Source of the DNA: Folioceros fuciformis
Taxonomy: Eukaryota > Anthocerotophyta > Anthocerotopsida > Anthocerotales
NCBI GenBank assembly: GCA_049999805.1
Contig: JBNGIO010004367.1
Span: 1-33,736, forward strand
DNA length: 33,736 bases
Reading direction: 5' to 3'
Positions 1 to 13,962 of this stretch are shown here, one piece after another; within the stretch, counting starts at the first letter, position 1; every line of letters begins with the position of its first letter. A model generated the notes under the pieces. That model worked only from the letters and a program-made list of their open reading frames with translations. It was not told the DNA's origin and searched no databases. The position numbers and the translations under genes are program-made.

Positions 1-3000
1 AGCTTAAATTCAAACAAGGCTTTAATTCCTTTTTCTGGCTTGCGGTTGAACTGCACAGGAAACAACCTGCACTAACGTTTTACCGTATCGACTTGGTGCA
101 ACTACAGGGTGGAAATGTCCATGTAAGAACTGCGAGTGTGTTTCTCACTAGAAACTAGAAAACGATGAGCAAGTGAGCGTCACCTCAGCCACGGCAGCCT
201 CCATGGTGGACTTGTGGGCCTTTGCTTTCCCATAGTCTGCTTCGCCTCTTGCCATTCCATCCTCCCTGCTTTCCAGCTCAGATGCTTCAACTGCTTCCTT
301 TCCTTTCAATCCTTCAACACCAGTGCTTTCACCCTCAAGATCCATACTGTCTTGGTGCTTGACAGTCCACTCCATTAGCGCTTTAAGAACATTCACAAGA
401 CACTGCAGTTACATCCTACCAACACTTAGCATGTTTGAATTGAAAGGAACCAATGTGTGAGCAACCCATTCTTTGGAGGAACACGGTGCAATGCCACAAT
501 CCACTTCTTGCAATCAAACTACATCCTCGATCTATGAAATGAGGAGATACTGCACTGCAGCTACTATTTGCTGTGGCTTATCGACCACAACCTTCACTTG
601 AATGCGATGACAGTCATCTGAAGGAATTAAAACTACCTCTCTTGTCTACAAGTTCACAACAGTCATCCTCCGCTGTACTTTATCTAACAGGAAAACTTCA
701 TGCACTGGCATCATCAGAAGGCTTGAATACCAAGGAGAAGTCACCTGTAAAGATGAGACCTGGATGACCATCATATGTTCTGCTTCAGGACTATTTGGTT
801 GTTGAAGATCCGAGGTGCCTTGTGCAATCTTTGATAAAGAGTTGACCTGAGGAATTCCTTAGTTGCTGTGATCCAAGTAATGTAAGTTCACAGCTCCACG
901 CAATGAAGATCAATGAAGCCTCACCATGCGTTCAAACAAATTGGTTGCTGCCAAATCGCAATCATAGTTGACAAAGACATCTGCCAGTAGCTGAGGATCC
1001 AAGCACAGGCTCTCAAGCATTCTACACGAAACAGAACGGAGAGATTTCCTCAACGTGGAACACCATTTACATGACACTTGGACTGAGCTCAGAAGCAACA
1101 ACTCTCATGATCCTTTAGTGACGGGACAATATGGAAGGCCAGCAGCTCACAATCACTCAAAATAATCCAAGCAACTCCTTACTTCAAAACTGTCGTTTGC
1201 TGTGCAAGAGGTATTTCCAAATTATCTAGTGCCCTCAAAATAACTAAAGGAAAAAAGACTGCTACCTCCTCCTGCGAGGTAATGTCTTCATAATGAGAAA
1301 AAACCATTATGCATAGGGGTGCTGGCATAGATTGCAGTACAGAGATGAAACTACCTTCAGGATTCCCCTGAAACGTTGCAGCAAAACTGCAAAGATGCTG
1401 CAAGAGAACTGGACGAAACACAGTTGTTGATCAGACATGAAAATTCTCAGGGTGCTAAATCAAAAACTGCTGTGCAGGTAACAGACATGAATATTCTTGA
1501 GGTGCCAATTCAAAAAGTGTTCTCCAAGTAACAAAAAAAAAAGAAGATACTTGGACAACCTGGAAAATGAGGAGATTCGTTGATACACATGCTCGAAGTA
1601 GAGCATAACATAAGTATGCTTTCAAACAATCCAAAAGATGCAGATCAAGTATGGAACCGAAGTCAACATTCATCAACAGGCTCTGAAATGTGCCATGCAG
1701 TATCAGAAAGAACGGCTTTCACAGCCATGAACAGCCCTTTCGATGATGTAACAGACCTGTAAGACCTCAAGAGAAAGTATCCTGGTCTTGTCCACGACAA
1801 TATCGTCACCATCTTTCATCGACATCTGCCAGACAGCCAGAAACTACCAAAAACTCAACGTCGTGAACTCGCAAAATAATATGAATAGACGAAGAGAAGT
1901 TTTGCGAAGTCAAACCTAAGACATCCACAAATCTATATCCCCCTGCTCCCACGCCTTTACCTCACAGATGGTCCGAACAATTAGCAGAGAATCCTGCTCG
2001 TCTATTGTAAAATTGCTTGTGTACAGCCCCCTGTCACATTAAACTTACGTCATTGTTGACTTGGTAATCTGACATCCAGCGACACTCAGAACCGGGGTCA
2101 GGTTTACTGAGTTACAAAAGGCTTACTTTCCTGTCGTTGCTTGACCCTCTGCAAAAACAGCCTGACCCAGTGCAGCCTCCAGACCCTGCCAAGGCCAGAG
2201 ATTCCTGACATCGGACCATCCGTGAACAGCAACAGAGACATTTGGATGAAATGGAGTTTAAACTACAAGGTATACCAAATACGTACCTTTACATTAGAAC
2301 CTCCAGCAAGGGCCTGAAGTTCTTGCAAAGTCAACTTTGAGGTTGGTGCGGTTTCACCTGAAGCCCTCTTGATGCCCACGCTGACGGCACTAGTTTCAGG
2401 CTTATGATCGTCAACAAGAGAAACCCTATTGACTCTGTCCACCGTCTTGGGTAAACCTTCACCATCTGGATGACTATTTGCTGCCCCCAAAGAACTCTGC
2501 ACAATTCAAGCCGGCCTTCTCTTTACATGAGGGAATAAGGCCCATTATTCTCGTGCTTCCTGTAGCTTTCAGCAATGGGTCAAGAACATTAACTTATCAT
2601 GGTCGGGCTGTGCATCGGTTCTTAAGTTAGATTGCTTTTCTCTGTACCTGTACCTGCACCGGGGACTCAAGCCTCTTGCATTTCACTATGCTCATTTGTG
2701 TCAGGGTTGCCTTCGCGGTTGCCTGATTTACAACACTCTTGCTGAAAACAATAATGTAGTCATTAACTAAGAGTCCAGTAACGGAATACCATTTCAACAT
2801 GGAATAGTTGTATGAGGAGTACTGGTATCAGCAAGAGCATACAAACAACATGCTACAAACCTGCTCAATGCAATGTTGTAGCATGTTATCATAGCTGTCA
2901 GCAGGCAGCTCCCATGCACTGTGAAAGTGAATACTAAGAGGAGCACAATTTATTCAATGTGGGAGAGAATCAGCCAAGTGCACCAGACCTAGTACCTTCA

Positions 3001-4199
3001 AATGAGGAAGATGCAACAGCAGTAAGCAGAGCCTTGATCACTTGCAGCACCACTCTAAGGGACAAACCATAGCCGGAGGTCACCAAACACAGCTACGTAA
3101 GCCGCAGAAGTCCTCTAATAAGTCAAACTGACCGTAACTGTTCTTAATTATTTTCGAAAAATCAAGTGAGCTTGTCTTACGTATCAGATGCGTTGTTGTC
3201 AGCGCAAGCACATATTACATTGAACAACTGAGTTGTCATGCTTTCGTTTTTCCCACTGTTCTCAAGGCCAGCTACACCTTCCAACAGCCCAAACGCTATA
3301 AGTTTCTGTCACAAAACATGCGGTAGCATGGAATATTATGAAAGTGTAACAAATTTTAGATAGGAGATGCCAGAAGAGCCTATTCAAGCACTTCAGTTGT
3401 ACAATTGCCTCCTTCGATGTGGGGAAATTTTGAACTCCCAGACTCTCAAATGCTCACAACTGCACCAACTCACTCATCCTGACAAGGTGGGAGTTTTAAA
3501 TCTCTCCACAGTGGAGGGCACCACAAAATGCAGCCAGTCACGTGTATTCGTCCCATCAGACACACACACCAAGATTTTGGGCACCTACGTGAAAACAATC
3601 CAACGCTGTCTCTACGAGCTTGGTTTGCTTGCTTTGGATGGCAAGGCGCAATGGAAGAACAGCTAGATCAACTTGAAAGTCCTCTGGATTGCTGGCACCT
3701 TCAGCCAGTGCCACACCGATAGCACTTGACGACGTCAACGGAGGACCTAGCAGCCTTTGGAAAAACGATGGAGTTCCTGCTTGTGGGATGGCCTTCGAGC
3801 TATTGGAGGTTCCTGGCCCCTTAGAGTTAATTTCTTCGGACTCGCTACAGAGCAAATCAATTCCATATCAGCAAGAGAGACAGTAACTAGTCTGCACACT
3901 ACAATAACACCAAGGAGAGCTCAATAACCAGCTGTAGTACAGATGGTAGATCACCTGTCGTCCTTAGCACCCGTGGTCGAACTCTTCACCATTTCTACAA
4001 TCACATCCCCCCTCAGGTACAAAATCCATCATCATAGTGCTCGGAACACGCATGCATCGATCCCGCAGGAAAGAGTAGCTGAGTGACAACCTAAGTAGAC
4101 CTTGATAGCCTCCCGCAAGACTCCATTTTTCCTTCCTGTAGCGTCTTTCAGCATTCGCTCAAAGGCCCGAGTGACAAACGACCCCACCGCATCCGCCAT
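1..4199 (-). CDS. BIG-type ARF guanine-nucleotide exchange factor, N-terminal part (partial, BIG5-like)
   Basis: Large Sec7-family GEF that activates ARF GTPases in post-Golgi/endosomal trafficking. Eighteen exons are resolved on the minus strand: 4199-4091, 3994-3955, 3844-3589, 3305-3181, 3054-2996, 2918-2861, 2741-2654 (or 2648), 2496-2287, 2185-2127, 2030-1961, 1825-1757, 1682-1560, 1408-1355, 1271-1183, 1021-925, 846-745, 402-184 and 50-1, all phase-consistent, about 625 residues. The start is the ATG at 4199 ([17 protein letters not shown]). The DCB region has [17 protein letters not shown] followed by [16 protein letters not shown]. The HUS region has [13 protein letters not shown] and [17 protein letters not shown] low-complexity acidic linker precedes [13 protein letters not shown]. 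The last visible exon begins [10 protein letters not shown], the start of the Sec7 domain, so the catalytic part lies beyond base 1. The [10 protein letters not shown] motif favours BIG5/MIN7 over BIG1-3. Exons 1-2 are the least certain. Confidence 0.92.
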
Positions 4200-7100
4200 C
4201 CTCGGTAGTTCAACTTAAGGGGCCTCCTCACAGGATTATTTCAATCTCCTAGGTCCAGATGGAGTGCAGGCCATTGCGTTGCGATGTCGCAAAACCCTAG
4301 CCTTTCAGGAGACTTCTCAGTGCAGTTATGTTAGCTTTGAGCTGCTGCTTCTTCTGGGGGTCCTAATGCAGTCCATCGCCTAAATCGGTGGCAGTACCGA
4401 TTTGCGTTTCCCAATCAGTCTCGTCGAGTGAGCATCCAACACGGCCGTGAATCTAAGAGCAGATTGCGGAGGAAGGGACGGGCTCGCAGCAAGGAGCTGC
4501 AGCTTCGGGAGCTAATTGTGCTGAATCATGCTGCTGCGCAATTTGTTCTCATCGCATGCAAGGCTGGCAACAACAGGAGCCGCGAGACAGGGGACACATA
4601 TACATGCTTGCAATGTAGCTATACACCAGATGGCACAGCAAAGCATGATTCCGCGAAAGGAAATGAGAGCACTGTGCACAAGGCGACTCACGAGATGTCG
4701 CATGCCAGGTACCAGGGCACTCTAGGTCGGTTTGCATGCATGACGAACAGTGCGTCTTCCAGTTCACTACATTTTCCATCGGGGCTCCCGTCTTCCTTTC
4801 TGGCCGTGCCATCGTATCACTCTGCGAGCATCCTTCAAGCTCCCACGTTTTCCATCGATATGTGGAAATCTGGGACATTTGTGCACATCTAGCCACTAGG
4901 TAGCGTCAGACGGAGACATCCCAACAAGCCATACAAGCCTAGAAAGCTATGGATCGCTTCGGAGTAGGCAACAAGCCTCCAGAAGCCACCTACACGCAGC
5001 AGAACATGCAGCAGTAGCATACATGTGCTGTGCAAACCCAACTTCCCATGTCAACACGTCCTCTGAAGGTAAGGGGTGCAGCATCCTGCCATGCATGTTC
5101 CGGACAACCCGTTTGGCCACACACACATGCCCACCACGCAGCTGCCCAACAGGACGTTACCCACAAATCCTCTTTCGAGGACCAGACAATCCAGCTGCCA
5201 GAGACGTCCCATGCCACCACACTGTTCAACCAGGCATGCATCTTTCCGTTCATCACATTTGGCATACCCAGATACACGGACATTCGATGTCCCCGCATGC
5301 TATGTGGCCGCGCTGTTAAAACCACGCGTACATCTTCCAGGTCGTGCACGACCTTTTGCAGAGACAGGTACCAGGAGTTTCCGTGCCACCACAAGAAAGA
5401 TTCCAAAGCGGCTTGTGCTCCAATCTAGGAAGCGGTGAAACAAACATGACACCGGACATGAAAGGAAGGAGTGCATTCATCAGGCTCAGTGCACCTCGTG
5501 CTCATCCAGGCAGATGCCATCAAGAAGCTGCCCAACAACTGACTGATGAGTGCAGCTGCCTCAGCCATTCCGTGCCACCACGTTCGATGCGGACGAAGAC
5601 ATGGCACGCATCTTCCTGACCGATTTCCGATCCAAACACTCAGGAGAGCGAGCCTTCCTCGCACCATCGTGCAGTGATTCTTAATCTACAGGTGGTTTCT
5701 ATAAATAATCATACAACACGGTTTGTCATACACCCATGTCTTACGGGAAGATCTCTCACGTCTTTGGTCTTCAAAGGTAGGAGAGAAAAGACTTTAAGGA
5801 AAGAGATTAAGGAAAGATCTCTCACTGATAGCCTATACCACAATGCACAATGAAAAGTATATGTCTTTGCAGCACTATCCAAATAGGGCTACATAGAAGA
5901 AATTTGGAGAAGTGTCTTGGGCTGGCATGTACCCACACGTTTCACAAGATGGTCATTAGCTCTTCAACTGAAATTAAATATATAAATATTAGATGAGTCG
6001 AAACTTAAAGAGAACTACATATACACAGTTGAATTCTTGTAACAGCTGGCTACAGTGAAGTATTTACTATCATCTGCCTAATGTGGTACGCTAAGATGAG
6101 GTCTTAAAACAAATCTAATGCATGCTTCGACTATACCAAAGAGGACAAAAGAGACTGCCGACTTTTTCATTGACACCACCAAAGTGTGAGGTGTGACTTG
6201 TGGGCTGTGGTGCGTATGACGAGAAGGGTCTAACCTCCAAAACCACCCTTGCCTGGCCTAGTCTTGGGGGGCGGGAGCCAAGCTCGGCTGCGCACGGCTA
6301 CCTCACGCCAGGCAACCGTGATGGCTTTGGTGACAATGACCTCCAATAGGGAAGGCTATGGAGGAACGTCCACCACATATTCCCAAAGATACCCTCTGGT
6401 TGGGCCTCCGAGTTAGGCTCCGGAGGGGCATCTACCAAATATTCGCAAAGATACCTCAAAGATAGTAGTAAAAAAATATGGAGCGCCCTCTGTTCCCGTT
6501 TGTGTGCCATACCATATCCCATGAAGGGGGAGACAACATTGAACAGCCTCGTAACCCTGACAAGGAATAAAGTAGAAGCCACATATCCGCCCTCCCCCAA
6601 GTGTTACAATAGCGGTTCCGTACTGTCAGTACATAGTTGTTGTTCCTCCATGACTTGTCTTGTCTGATGCAGTGCACACAGTAATAAGCAGAGGTCAGTT
6701 GTCCACCTGCAGCACGCCTGAGACTCCACCCTATTTCCTAGGCGAGTGTGCCTGCGTATGAGACGGGGGCAAATCCGAGGAAGAAAGGAAGGAATAGAAG
6801 GCTAGAGATGGAATATCTAGAAAGACGAAGGCGTCGAACGCGCAATTATCCTGGGAAAGCTGAGACGCCGGTAGGCGAGGGGCTCGAGGCCTTCACGATT
6901 TCATCCACGCCGCGACGACGCAGACGATGGCGCGTGGTTGGAGTTGGCGTGGAACGTGGCAGATATTGGAGGCACAGACAGTCTGTATGTACGAGGGCAT
7001 CACAAGAGGACGTATGAGTGTGTACATACTTGAAGCTGGTGCGCGGAGCGAATCTGGTTTCCAGTTGCCTCGGTCGTGCTAGCAGGCTTCGGTCACATCG

Positions 7101-7981
7101 AGGAAGCCCGGCCCTGGCTCCGGTCCGGGTCCGGGTCTGGGTCCCGGCCCGACACGCAGCGCCCGCACTCGGTTCGTACCTGCGTTCGGAACTCGATAAA
7201 GTGAATATGTATGGATGTACCGCGTCCGAACAGTGACGGTAGCTCGCTCTCCCGGACGCCAAGGAAATTGGTGGCAGGGCGGGTGCCGTGCATGTGCACG
7301 ATTTCTGTACTGCGACACTGGCATGGAGGCCTGGTCAGCGCCTCCGCCGTGCGACCTGGTACGGTGGCAGGCCCGGCGCAGAACGGCCCAGAACGGGACT
7401 GGCCGGCCCCGGGACCCGGGCCCCCAGTGTCAGGCTGTGATGTCAGAATGCTGGCGTCCGGGAGAGCGAGCTCCCATGTCGACCACCTGCATTCAGGCCG
7501 CCACGGACTCGGTCTGCGGCTTCTACCTCTGCGCGCTGCCGTGCCGGCTTGCTTGCTTGCCACGGCTGTGCGAGCTCACGAATCCCGCGCCCGTGCTCGG
7601 CTGCGGCGCTGTGGAGGCGTGCCTGCGACGGCTCTCGGCGGGGAGGTGGAGGATACTGGATTCCTGCGGGAGGCGGGAAAGGGAGGGAGGAATTGGCTCG
7701 GGCCGAATGGTGTGTGCGGGCGGCGCTGCGAGGTGGCCGCCTGTGGCAGCGGCCGCCAGGAGTCTTGGAGCTGGAAGAGTAAGGTGTTTTGCGTATCCGG
7801 TTTGTCGGAAATTTGGTGTGCTTATGCTGGCTGTGGTTGGAGGATGGCGTGAGGTGGAATGTTTGGCGCTGGATGATGTTGCAGGACGCGGTGGTTGGAG
7901 GATTCGCTCGGGGGAGCTGCGCCTCGAGTGGTGTAGGTTCATCCCGTGATTCATGGTTTTGACCAAGGGAATGTACAAGGC
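4200..7981. other. Long stretch without a recognisable gene
   Basis: No conserved protein or RNA gene was recognised. The first 150 bases are probably the BIG 5' leader and promoter; a telo-box-like AAACCCTAG lies near 4292. From 4430 to 5670 there are overlapping open frames on both strands, but they have no family signature and no convincing splice structure. Short degenerate repeats such as GTGCCACCAC recur at about 5210, 5385 and 5573. At 6371-6460 a roughly 22-bp direct repeat (ACCAAATATTCGCAAAGATA and a variant) flanks a small CCTCCG/CGGAGG hairpin. From about 6900 to 7900 composition turns GC-rich, with simple CCGGGT repeats near 7120, and this part probably holds the promoter and 5' leader of the downstream receptor kinase. 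Confidence 0.5.
7241..7472. repeat. 21-bp perfect inverted repeat, about 190-bp loop
   Basis: The arm at 7241-7261 (AGCTCGCTCTCCCGGACGCCA) is the exact reverse complement of 7452-7472. The arms are separated by a GC-rich 190-bp spacer in which GGTGGCAGG also occurs twice. It lies 510-740 bases upstream of the phytocyanin-RLK 1 start. It could be a non-autonomous element remnant, a foldback RNA, or a cruciform-forming promoter element. No target-site duplication is obvious. Confidence 0.6.
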
Positions 7982-10330
7982 ATGGCGGGGCCGAAGCGGA
8001 GGCGTGGAGTCTTCTGTGCTGGAGGCGCCCTAACTTTGATGTTCTTACTGCAAGCGTATGGATGGCTTAGTGTAGGGGAGTGTAAGGCGGTTTTGGTGGG
8101 AGGGGACTACCACTGGCGTGCTCCCCCGGAGAATGACACTGCCTTTTTCCAGGAGTGGGCCGATTCTGTCTCCCCGCTTCACGTTGGGGATGCTATAAGT
8201 AAGCTGGTCATCTGCAGAGCCTGTGCCTAGGTGATGGTATGGTTGTTTGGATCGCGGAATGTTGATATGTGTTTACTCTTTGTTTTCTCTACATGGTGAC
8301 TGAAGTTTCCTGCTGTCTGTCCTGACATGACTGCTGCGCACATTCGTGTTGCAGTCTTCGACTATGGCGCACCTTATTCGGTTTACCTTGTCGATGAGGC
8401 AGATTTCAAAAACTGCGACAGCAACCATACCTCCGAGGTTTCGCCTGGAGGAAATATTTCTGTGTTGCTCAATACTCCTGGCCTTGCCTACGTTATCGAT
8501 GGCTTGTTCTGCACCCAGGGCATGTTATTCAGTTTGCTCGTGGCTCCACTTCCTAGCGTCGACGCTGGATCCTTCCAACCCCCCAAGGCTCAAAAAATAG
8601 ATATTAGTGGACGACAATATAAGTCCGAGACTGTGATCGGAGGTATGGACGAGTCTTGTACATTGTGTAACGAAAATTTGCTGCTTCGTCGTGCAATCGT
8701 TTGTTTGATTCTTCGCTTGATTCCTGCGCAACATGACCTTTTTCTGTTTTTTTTTTTTCTGGCAATGCAGCGATAATGGGAGCGTTCGGAGCCATCTTTT
8801 TGTGTGCTCTTTCGTGCTTTATCCACCGCACTTTTTACAGAAATCGGGGTGAGCTCCCTGATTTGTCGGACATGTATAGAATGAGGGAGTCTGCTCCTCC
8901 TCCGGTGACAGTTAAATCAGAGGTCGATGGTGCCACACAAACAGGCCACACTGTGGGCTTGTCAGCCTCACGTAGCATTAGGGAAGGTCTAGGGATCGAA
9001 GGTCCAAGTCATCTTTCTCTCTCTTTTTCTATGGGAGGTGCAAAAGTGTTTTCCCTACAGGAAGTCAAGGATGCAACCAGGGAATTTGCGAAGGATTTCT
9101 GTATAGGGGAAGGGCAATATGGAAAGGTTTACAGGGGTAGGTTGTACGTGAAAGAATTACATGCGACGAGGGAGGTTGCTGTGAAGCGACCAAAATTTAG
9201 GAAAGCTTGGAAAGACTTGGATCTAATAAACTTTGAGCTAAGTGTCATGGGGGCTGTTAGTTCGAGGAACCTGGTACAGTTGCTTGGTTATTGCTATGAG
9301 CATGAAGGTGCTCCCCCTGTGTTAGTATATGAGCTTGTATCAAGAGGATCCTTGTCGGACCATCTGTTTGGTTACAGACTCGGGAGCCTCGCAAGCAGCA
9401 TACCTGACTCGTCTCAGGGGACCAAATTCCTAGGTGTGCAAGGCCTAATCGTTCCATAATTGTATATGTATTTTTCTCCTGTAATCAGGTTCTTGAGGCT
9501 GTCCTCCTGATTGGAGAATGCTGACTCAATGTTTCCATCTTTTGCCAGACTGGGACAGGAGGCTGCAGATAGCGATTGGGACTGCCAAAGGCTTGGAGTA
9601 CTTGCATACCTCTAGTCATCCTGCCCTGCTCATTCACAAGGCTGTGAATACGGGGAATATCTTACTAGACGATGAGTTCCAAGCAAAAGTGGCAGATTTT
9701 GGGCATTTCGGATCAATTCCTGGCCAGCAATCAAGCGTCAGAGGCATGTAATCTCACCCATGGAGGAGGTGGGAGTGTGAGGTCACCGCATTGATCGCTG
9801 ATAACCTGATGATGCCCGCAATGTTTTGTTTGCTGCAGGATCCAATGGCTTTGTTGACCCCTACATTGAAGGCCCGTTCACTGATCGCTCAGACATTTTT
9901 AGTTTTGGAGTGGTTCTGATGGCGCTTGTTACGTCCAAGAGGCCGTATGAACAACCATGGTGTACAAGTGACGGCAACTTTGTGGATCCCTTCTTTACGT
10001 TCATTAAGAATCACACGGTGGAGCGCATCCTGGATCCTGAACTCACTCAACGAGAGGGTAATGAGGGAATCGAAGAAATGAAGACAGTCGCAAAGGTTGG
10101 CAGTCGTATTTTTTGAAGTGTCTTCGCTTTGTGGATACTTTGGTGATGGATGCCGTTTTAAGTCCGTGAACTGAAATCGCTGAACGCGCATCGTGTAGAT
10201 CGCCGCCTCATGTATGATGAGAAGAACAGAGCACAGGCCTTCAGCGAAGGATTTAGTATTCTCGCTGGAACAAATTCAAATTGAACGACAACGGAGAATT
10301 AGGACTGATGCTAAGATAGACGCAGGGTGA
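7982..10330 (+). CDS. Phytocyanin-domain receptor-like (pseudo)kinase 1
   Basis: Six exons: 7982-8198, 8355-8642, 8771-9433, 9549-9743, 9839-10095 and 10199-10330; 1752 bp, 583 residues. The start is the first in-frame ATG and opens a signal peptide (residues 1 to about 36). Residues about 37-141 are a phytocyanin domain: VGGDYHW..., [14 protein letters not shown], then across the intron [10 protein letters not shown] and the two disulfide cysteines. The copper-binding Cys and His are absent. A short linker precedes a TM helix at about 169-187 ([18 protein letters not shown]). The kinase runs from about residue 262: [17 protein letters not shown] and DFG are present, but the catalytic-loop HRDVKxxN reads HKAVNTGN, so the catalytic Asp is missing. 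The last exon carries the family motif [14 protein letters not shown]. Exon 4 ends at a GC donor. It is probably a plasma-membrane receptor pseudokinase; ligand unknown. Confidence 0.85.
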
Positions 10331-10720
10331 CAAACGAGCGTCACATGGAGTACCTCTCTAGGAATTTCAAAATATGCACTGTAAATTTGGACAGAGACGG
10401 AATACGAACTTCTGGAGATGTGCACGACATAATTCGGACCTCGGCATCTCTCCGTCATGGTGAGGGACACATCATCCAATTGTACAGTCCCACTCTTTCG
10501 AACCGCCCAACCCTGGAAAAAGTGAAATAATCAAGGGTACAACTTGTCAGAGCGGAGATCTTACTCTATAGTCGTGGGCTTTGGGAATCAGAGGATCCGA
10601 GTGTGCAAATACATACCCAGTGTCTACTCAGTTAGGGCATTTGAGATAGGGCTCACTTGGCGAGGAGTCTTGGTGGTGAGTGTTTGTTGGACGGTTGAAA
10701 AATCATGTGCTGGAACCACT
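10331..10720. other. Intergenic: 3' ends of phytocyanin-RLK 1 and DIM1
   Basis: Convergent intergenic stretch of about 390 bases holding the 3' untranslated regions of the receptor kinase (plus) and DIM1 (minus). The short open frames here show no protein family signature. Confidence 0.5.
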
Positions 10721-12426
<1,706 letters not shown>

Positions 12427-13962
12427 ATGCAGTGGTGTACTATAGAGTCCGATCCTGGTAAATGTATGCGTAGGCGTGTGCCTTTCTCGTGGTTTTGTCT
12501 CGTTCTGTTCTGCTCTGTGGCTTACCTTTGCCTCCGGAATATTGCAGGCGTGTTCACGGAGCTTATCCAGCAGATGGAGGTGAAAGGAGTCCAGGTGAGG
12601 GGATGTGATGGGGGCGCTGGTGCAAGTGCTATGTGTCTGGTTTATCCAGTTTTCAGTCACAGATGTACCTAGGACTTCTTTTTTTCCATGCGCCCGAATG
12701 CGCATGAGACGCAGGTCTGAAGTGCAGGGGTCTACTTTGTGCCAGTTTGCTCATGACTTCTAGGCGTGTGCCAGGTTGAAGAGCTCTACAGCCTTGATCT
12801 GGACATCCTTGAAGCGCTGAGGTGAAGAATGGCTGACCTGAGCTGGATTTTTTTAATGTTAAAGTCTTGTGTTGGGATGAAATTAACGTTTCGGCTTTTT
12901 GTTAAGCAGACCCGTGTACGGACTCATTTTCCTGTTCAAATGGCGTCATGGAGAAACGGATAGTCAACCCGTTTTGCAGGAGTATAACCCTAATTTATTC
13001 TTCGCAAGTCAGGTGTGGAATCGGAATTGATGTGGATGAAGATGTTGGAACTCACTTGATTGCTTGGGGTCGAGGTGCGCTGTGGTCGAGGAAGTATTGC
13101 CTGAAGTGTGGTTGGCTTCAATTGTTCTGGGCTGCGTCGAGCATCCTTACTAAGATGTTGCTCCTGGCATGTGTTCCAGGTTATAAACAACGCTTGCGCA
13201 ACGCAGGCCATTCTGTCCATTCTTATGAATAGGCCTGAGATTGACATTGGACCTGAGTTATCTATGTTGAAGGAGTTTACGAGAGAGTTCCCCCCAGATT
13301 TGAAGGGACTCGCCATAAACAACTCGGATGCCATTCGAACGGCTCATAACAGTTTTGCAAGGCCCGAGCCGTTTGTCCCCGAAGAGCTAAAGGCAGCCGA
13401 CAAAGACGATGATGTTTATCACTTCATCAGCTACCTCCCCGTGGATGGTGTTTTGTATGAGCTGGACGGGCTTAAGGAAGGGCCCATCAGTTTAGGATCG
13501 TGTAGCGATGATGGAACTGACGATTGGTTGAAAATGGTGAAACCGGTGATTCAAGAAAGGATACACAAGTACTCTCGAAATGAGATTAGGTTCAACTTGA
13601 TGGCAGTCATCAAGAACAGGAAGGATGTCTATCTGGCCGAGATTGCAGAGTTGGAGAGGAAAAAGGAGCTGTTACTTCAGCAGGCCACCAGGGCGAATGA
13701 GTCTCACGATGTGTCTATCCTGGGTATGTCATCCATGGCACAAGTTTCCCGTGCAGTGGGAGAGGTGGAGTCCAAACTAGAGCTCTTGAATGAGAGGATC
13801 TTCGTGGAAGACGAGAAGTTCAGGAAGTGGCGGACAGAGAACATCAGGCGGAAGCATAACTACATTCCGTTTCTGTACAATTTCGTGAAGCTTTTGGCCG
13901 AAAAGAAGCAGCTCAAACCTCTGCTCGAGAAAGCTAGACAGAAGACTCAATCGTCGTCGTAG
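12427..13962 (+). CDS. Ubiquitin C-terminal hydrolase, UCH37/UCHL5 type
   Basis: Cysteine-protease deubiquitinase of peptidase family C12; the UCHL5 subtype docks on the proteasome through Rpn13. Five exons: 12427-12457, 12548-12594, 12775-12821, 12910-13012 and 13180-13962, giving 336 residues. It starts [11 protein letters not shown] like its orthologues. The catalytic set is complete: oxyanion Gln76 (FFASQ), Cys82 (NNACATQA), His157 (VYHFISY) and Asp172 (YELDGL), with spacing matching the UCHL5 family. The C-terminal extension has a long charged helix (about 220-250) and the conserved [19 protein letters not shown] tail, corresponding to the proteasome-binding/autoregulatory ULD. This tail separates it from short UCHL1/L3-type enzymes. 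It closely resembles Arabidopsis UCH1/UCH2. Confidence 0.96.

Noticed and set aside
3367-3666. 99-codon plus-strand frame
   Set aside because: It lies opposite an intron and exon of the BIG gene, whose minus-strand exons fit the protein family precisely.
4428-4892. 154-codon open frame on the plus strand
   Set aside because: Non-ATG start, no domain, similarly long frames on the other strand; looks like low-stop DNA rather than a gene.
4990-5438. Four overlapping frames of 98-138 codons on both strands
   Set aside because: Cys/His/Trp-rich translations with no conservation pattern; mutual overlap argues against coding.
7211-7949. 213- and 244-codon frames just upstream of phytocyanin-RLK 1
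   Set aside because: GC-rich DNA has few stops; translations are low-complexity and overlap in several frames. More likely promoter or 5' leader.
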